Source: Myxococcota bacterium
GTDB taxonomy: Bacteria > Myxococcota_A > Polyangia > HGW-17
DNA length: 7,412 nucleotides
NCBI GenBank assembly: GCA_018821745.1
Contig: JAHJLU010000467.1
Span: forward strand, 1-7,412
Direction: 5' to 3'
Positions 5,348 to 7,412 of the stretch are shown in pieces. The notes under the pieces were generated by a model. The model had not been told where the DNA came from and ran no database searches. It saw only the letters and a program-made list of their open reading frames with translations. Made by a program: the position numbers and the translations under genes. Each line of letters begins with the position of its first letter. The first letter of the stretch is position 1.

Positions 5348-5992
5348 TCAAGCAAGAATCGCAAAAATTCTTGCTGAAATTTCTTTCATGTCGCCAACAC
5401 CGTCGACAACCCGTAATTTCCCTGACTTTTTATAGTATTCAGCCAGAGGTGCAGTTTTCATTTTGTAGGCTTCCAGCCGCACATTCACGGCTTCTTCCGT
5501 GTCATCGGACCGCTGCACGAGCGTCTCGCTGCAATCATCACACACGTTCTCCGAGCGTGGCTTCAAAAAAGCAACATGGTAGGGCCGCTTGCATGAAGGG
5601 CAGGATCTTCTGCCCGTGATTCTCGGAATGATGAGCTCGTCAGGGACATCAATCTCAATGACGTGATTGAGTTCAATCCCGAGCTCCCTGAGCACCCCGT
5701 CGAGTGTCTGCGCCTGTGGAATCGTTCGGGGAAAACCATCGAGAATGAAACCGTTCTTGCAGTCATCCATGGCGAGTCGTTCTTTGACTATCCCGATCAC
5801 CACCTCATCGGGAACCAGCTCTCCCGAGTCCATGTAATGGGCGGCGAGCATTCCCATCTCTGTGCCCATTTTCCTGGCTTCCCTGAGCATATCGCCCGTG
5901 GAGATCTGGGGGATACGAAACTCTTTTATGATCGCAGCAGCCTGAGAACCCTTACCGCTGCCTGGAGCACCCAGGAGAATGATGTTTGCCAT
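5348..5992 (-). CDS. adk: Adenylate kinase, zinc-type LID
   Basis: This enzyme interconverts ATP and AMP with two ADP and maintains the adenylate pool in the cytosol. The 214-aa length is typical of the long bacterial form. The P-loop GAPGSGKG occupies residues 8-15. It is followed by the AMP-binding segment ISTGDMLR (30-37) and the FILDGFPRT motif (82-90) with Arg88. The LID (about 121-160) carries four cysteines, Cys131, Cys134, Cys151 and Cys154, in two C-X2-C pairs. It should therefore bind a structural metal, usually zinc, unlike the E. coli enzyme. RSDD (161-164) and the Arg172 region complete the catalytic set. The ATG at 5992 lies 18 nt after the secY stop; AAAGG is present about 13 nt upstream, a rather long spacing. 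Confidence 0.98.
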   Translation of the reverse strand: MANIILLGAPGSGKGSQAAAIIKEFRIPQISTGDMLREARKMGTEMGMLAAHYMDSGELVPDEVVIGIVKERLAMDDCKNGFILDGFPRTIPQAQTLDGVLRELGIELNHVIEIDVPDELIIPRITGRRSCPSCKRPYHVAFLKPRSENVCDDCSETLVQRSDDTEEAVNVRLEAYKMKTAPLAEYYKKSGKLRVVDGVGDMKEISARIFAILA

Positions 5993-6010
5993 TGTAACGG
6001 GAACCTTTCT

Positions 6011-7327
6011 CTATCCTCTGCGGCCTCTGATGCGAGGACCTTTGGGACCGGAGAGACCTTCATAATGCCGGGTGATGAGATGCCCTTCAATCTGCTGAAC
6101 CGTATCAAGAGCAACACCGACCACAATCAGGAGGGAAGTACCACCAAAGTAGAAGGGGACATTGTAACGTGCGGTAAGAATGTTCGGGAGAACACAGACC
6201 GCGCTCACATATATTGCGCCACCCCAGGTGATCCTGGTGAGCACTCTGTCGATATATTCGGCTGTTCTTTTACCAGGCCTGATCCCTGGCACAAAGCCGC
6301 CCTGCTTTTTCATATTGTCCGCCACATCCTTGGGATTGAAGGTGACCGCGGTGTAGAAGAAAGCAAAGAAGATAATAAGGAAGACATAAATGAGGTTGTA
6401 TCTCCAGTCCGTGGGATTGGAGATGGGCGCCAGGAAATCTTTCAACCGGGGTGAATCGGCAAAACTGGCGATCTGAGCCGGGAACATGAGCAATGAGGAG
6501 GCAAAAATTGGAGGTATAACGCCTGCCATATTGATCTTGAGAGGTAAATGTGAAGATGCACCACCATAAAGCCGCCTCCCGACGACCCGCTTCGCGTACT
6601 GCACCGGAATTTTTCTGTATGCTCGTTCGAAGAAGGTGATTACCGCAATAACCGCAACAGCAACGAAAGCGATAATGGCGAGGTTGAGAATTCTCATATC
6701 GCCACGGCGGAACTGGTAGACCAGGCGCAGGATTGCATCGGGCATATTGGCCACAATACCGGCGAAGATGATGAGAGAGATCCCGTTGCCAATACCACGC
6801 TCGGTGATCTGCTCACCAAGCCACATGATAAAGACCGTTCCCGCCGTGAGTGTCAGCACGGTGGTGAGCTTGAAGGCAAGCCCCGTATTGAGAACAATAC
6901 CGGGATACGCGGCATTCTGACTCTCGAACCAGGTGGCCAGGAACCAGCCCTGGATGAGGCACAGCAAGACAGTCCCATACCGGGTGTACTGGTTGATCTT
7001 CTTTCTGCCCGCGTCACCTTCCTTATTCAACTGCTCCAGATGGGGAACCACCACGGTGAGCAACTGAATAATAATGGATGCGCTGATGTAGGGCATGATT
7101 CCCAGGGCGAAAATGGACAATTGCATCAGAGCGCCGCCGGAAAACATATTGAAGAGCCCGAGAAAACTACCGGACGCACCAGACATGATGGTTTTCATGA
7201 TGGAGCGATCAACTCCGGGCACGGTCACGAAAACACCCACTCTGTACACAGCGAGAAGACCGAGGGTAAACAGAAGTCGTTTCCTCAGTTCGGGAATTTT
7301 ATGTATATTTCCAAAACCACTTGCCAT
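6011..7327 (-). CDS. secY: Protein translocase subunit SecY
   Basis: SecY forms the protein-conducting channel of the inner membrane with SecE and SecG. The 438-aa product has the ten-helix pattern of the family. Helix 1 is at about 17-36, and the plug region LFNMFSGGAL is at 58-67, followed by SIFALGIMPYISASIIIQLL (71-90). The ITERGIGNGIS motif is at 174-184 and the cytosolic loop GRRLYGGASSHLPLKIN at 250-266. The C5 loop FNPKDVADNMKKQGGFVPGI is at 330-349, and the C-tail ends GPRIRGRRG. ATG 7327 is preferred because GGAAAG (7340-7335) lies 7 nt upstream and MASGFGNI matches family starts. A TTG five codons earlier is possible but has no ribosome-binding site. It begins the portion of the operon seen here and would normally follow rplO. 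Confidence 0.98.
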   Translation of the reverse strand: MASGFGNIHKIPELRKRLLFTLGLLAVYRVGVFVTVPGVDRSIMKTIMSGASGSFLGLFNMFSGGALMQLSIFALGIMPYISASIIIQLLTVVVPHLEQLNKEGDAGRKKINQYTRYGTVLLCLIQGWFLATWFESQNAAYPGIVLNTGLAFKLTTVLTLTAGTVFIMWLGEQITERGIGNGISLIIFAGIVANMPDAILRLVYQFRRGDMRILNLAIIAFVAVAVIAVITFFERAYRKIPVQYAKRVVGRRLYGGASSHLPLKINMAGVIPPIFASSLLMFPAQIASFADSPRLKDFLAPISNPTDWRYNLIYVFLIIFFAFFYTAVTFNPKDVADNMKKQGGFVPGIRPGKRTAEYIDRVLTRITWGGAIYVSAVCVLPNILTARYNVPFYFGGTSLLIVVGVALDTVQQIEGHLITRHYEGLSGPKGPRIRGRRG

Positions 7328-7334
7328 ATTGGTA

Positions 7335-7340
7335 CTTTCC
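7335..7340 (-). promoter_or_regulatory. Ribosome-binding site of secY
   Basis: The minus strand reads GGAAAG with a 7-nt spacer to ATG 7327. It overlaps the in-frame TTG at 7342-7340, which makes the upstream TTG an unlikely initiation codon. Confidence 0.7.
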
Positions 7341-7348
7341 AAAGTTTA

Positions 7349-7370
7349 GTGCCGCCATAGCTGGCGGCAC
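7349..7370 (-). promoter_or_regulatory. Perfect inverted repeat upstream of secY
   Basis: GTGCCGCCA and TGGCGGCAC form a perfect 9-bp stem around a 4-nt loop (7358-7361). It lies 8 nt before the secY Shine-Dalgarno. There is no T-tract on either side, so it is not a standard intrinsic terminator. It could be a processing or stability element, or an attenuation structure in the spacer before secY. Confidence 0.6.
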
Positions 7371-7412
7371 AGGTTGTTTACAACTCTCGTGACTTCAAAT
7401 TAATCGATGAGG
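7371..7412 (-). other. Window edge; possible last codons of the upstream operon gene
   Basis: All three minus-strand frames contain a stop here (ending LID-stop, PHRLI-stop or LKSREL-stop), so any gene upstream of secY ends within these bases. Conserved gene order would make it rplO (L15), but too few codons are visible to recognise it or choose the frame. Confidence 0.25.

Noticed and set aside
5663..6454. 263-codon plus-strand open frame
   Set aside because: It is entirely antisense to adk and secY, both of which are unmistakable by conserved motifs.
7328..7342. TTG start five codons upstream of secY
   Set aside because: The TTG overlaps the ribosome-binding site of the better ATG start and has none of its own.

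Overview
The window is the 3' end of a bacterial ribosomal-protein superoperon on the minus strand, followed by an accessory Cys-rich lipoprotein gene. It ends against the tail of a convergent oxidoreductase gene on the plus strand. The organism is probably a deltaproteobacterium in the old broad sense (Myxococcota, Bradymonadota or Desulfobacterota-like). This is inferred from the CxDGIDNDGDGxxDC repeats, the style of the RpoA N-terminus (NWRELIKP) and a zinc-type adenylate kinase. No rRNA or species-level marker is present, so this placement is tentative.

In transcription order (right to left, minus strand) the layout is as follows. A 42-nt edge has stops in all three minus frames and may hold the very end of the upstream gene. 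Next come a perfect 9-bp hairpin, secY, adk, map, rpmJ (37 codons), a second 9-bp hairpin, rpsM and rpsK. A 106-nt spacer with a possible switch-like RNA fold follows, then rpoA and rplQ. After a 139-nt gap with its own candidate promoter and leader hairpin comes a 504-aa lipoprotein gene. On the plus strand, positions 1-219 hold the last 72 codons of an NqrF/monooxygenase-reductase-like flavoprotein. No intergenic stretch exceeds about 140 nt.

The central genes work together as the usual cluster. They supply ribosomal proteins L36, S13, S11 and L17 and the RNA polymerase alpha subunit. They also supply the protein-export channel SecY, adenylate kinase for nucleotide balance, and methionine aminopeptidase for nascent-chain processing. 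Spacing is tight (3-24 nt between most genes), with wider, structured gaps before secY, rpsM and rpoA. Two genes often found in this order are missing: infA between map and rpmJ, and rpsD between rpsK and rpoA.

Most of the window is conserved housekeeping sequence, and I see no clear new defence or mobile system. The parts that deserve attention are the lipoprotein with seven four-cysteine, Asp-rich repeats, the mutually exclusive pairings that could control the rpoA ribosome-binding site, and the rpsM leader hairpin in an operon that lacks rpsD.
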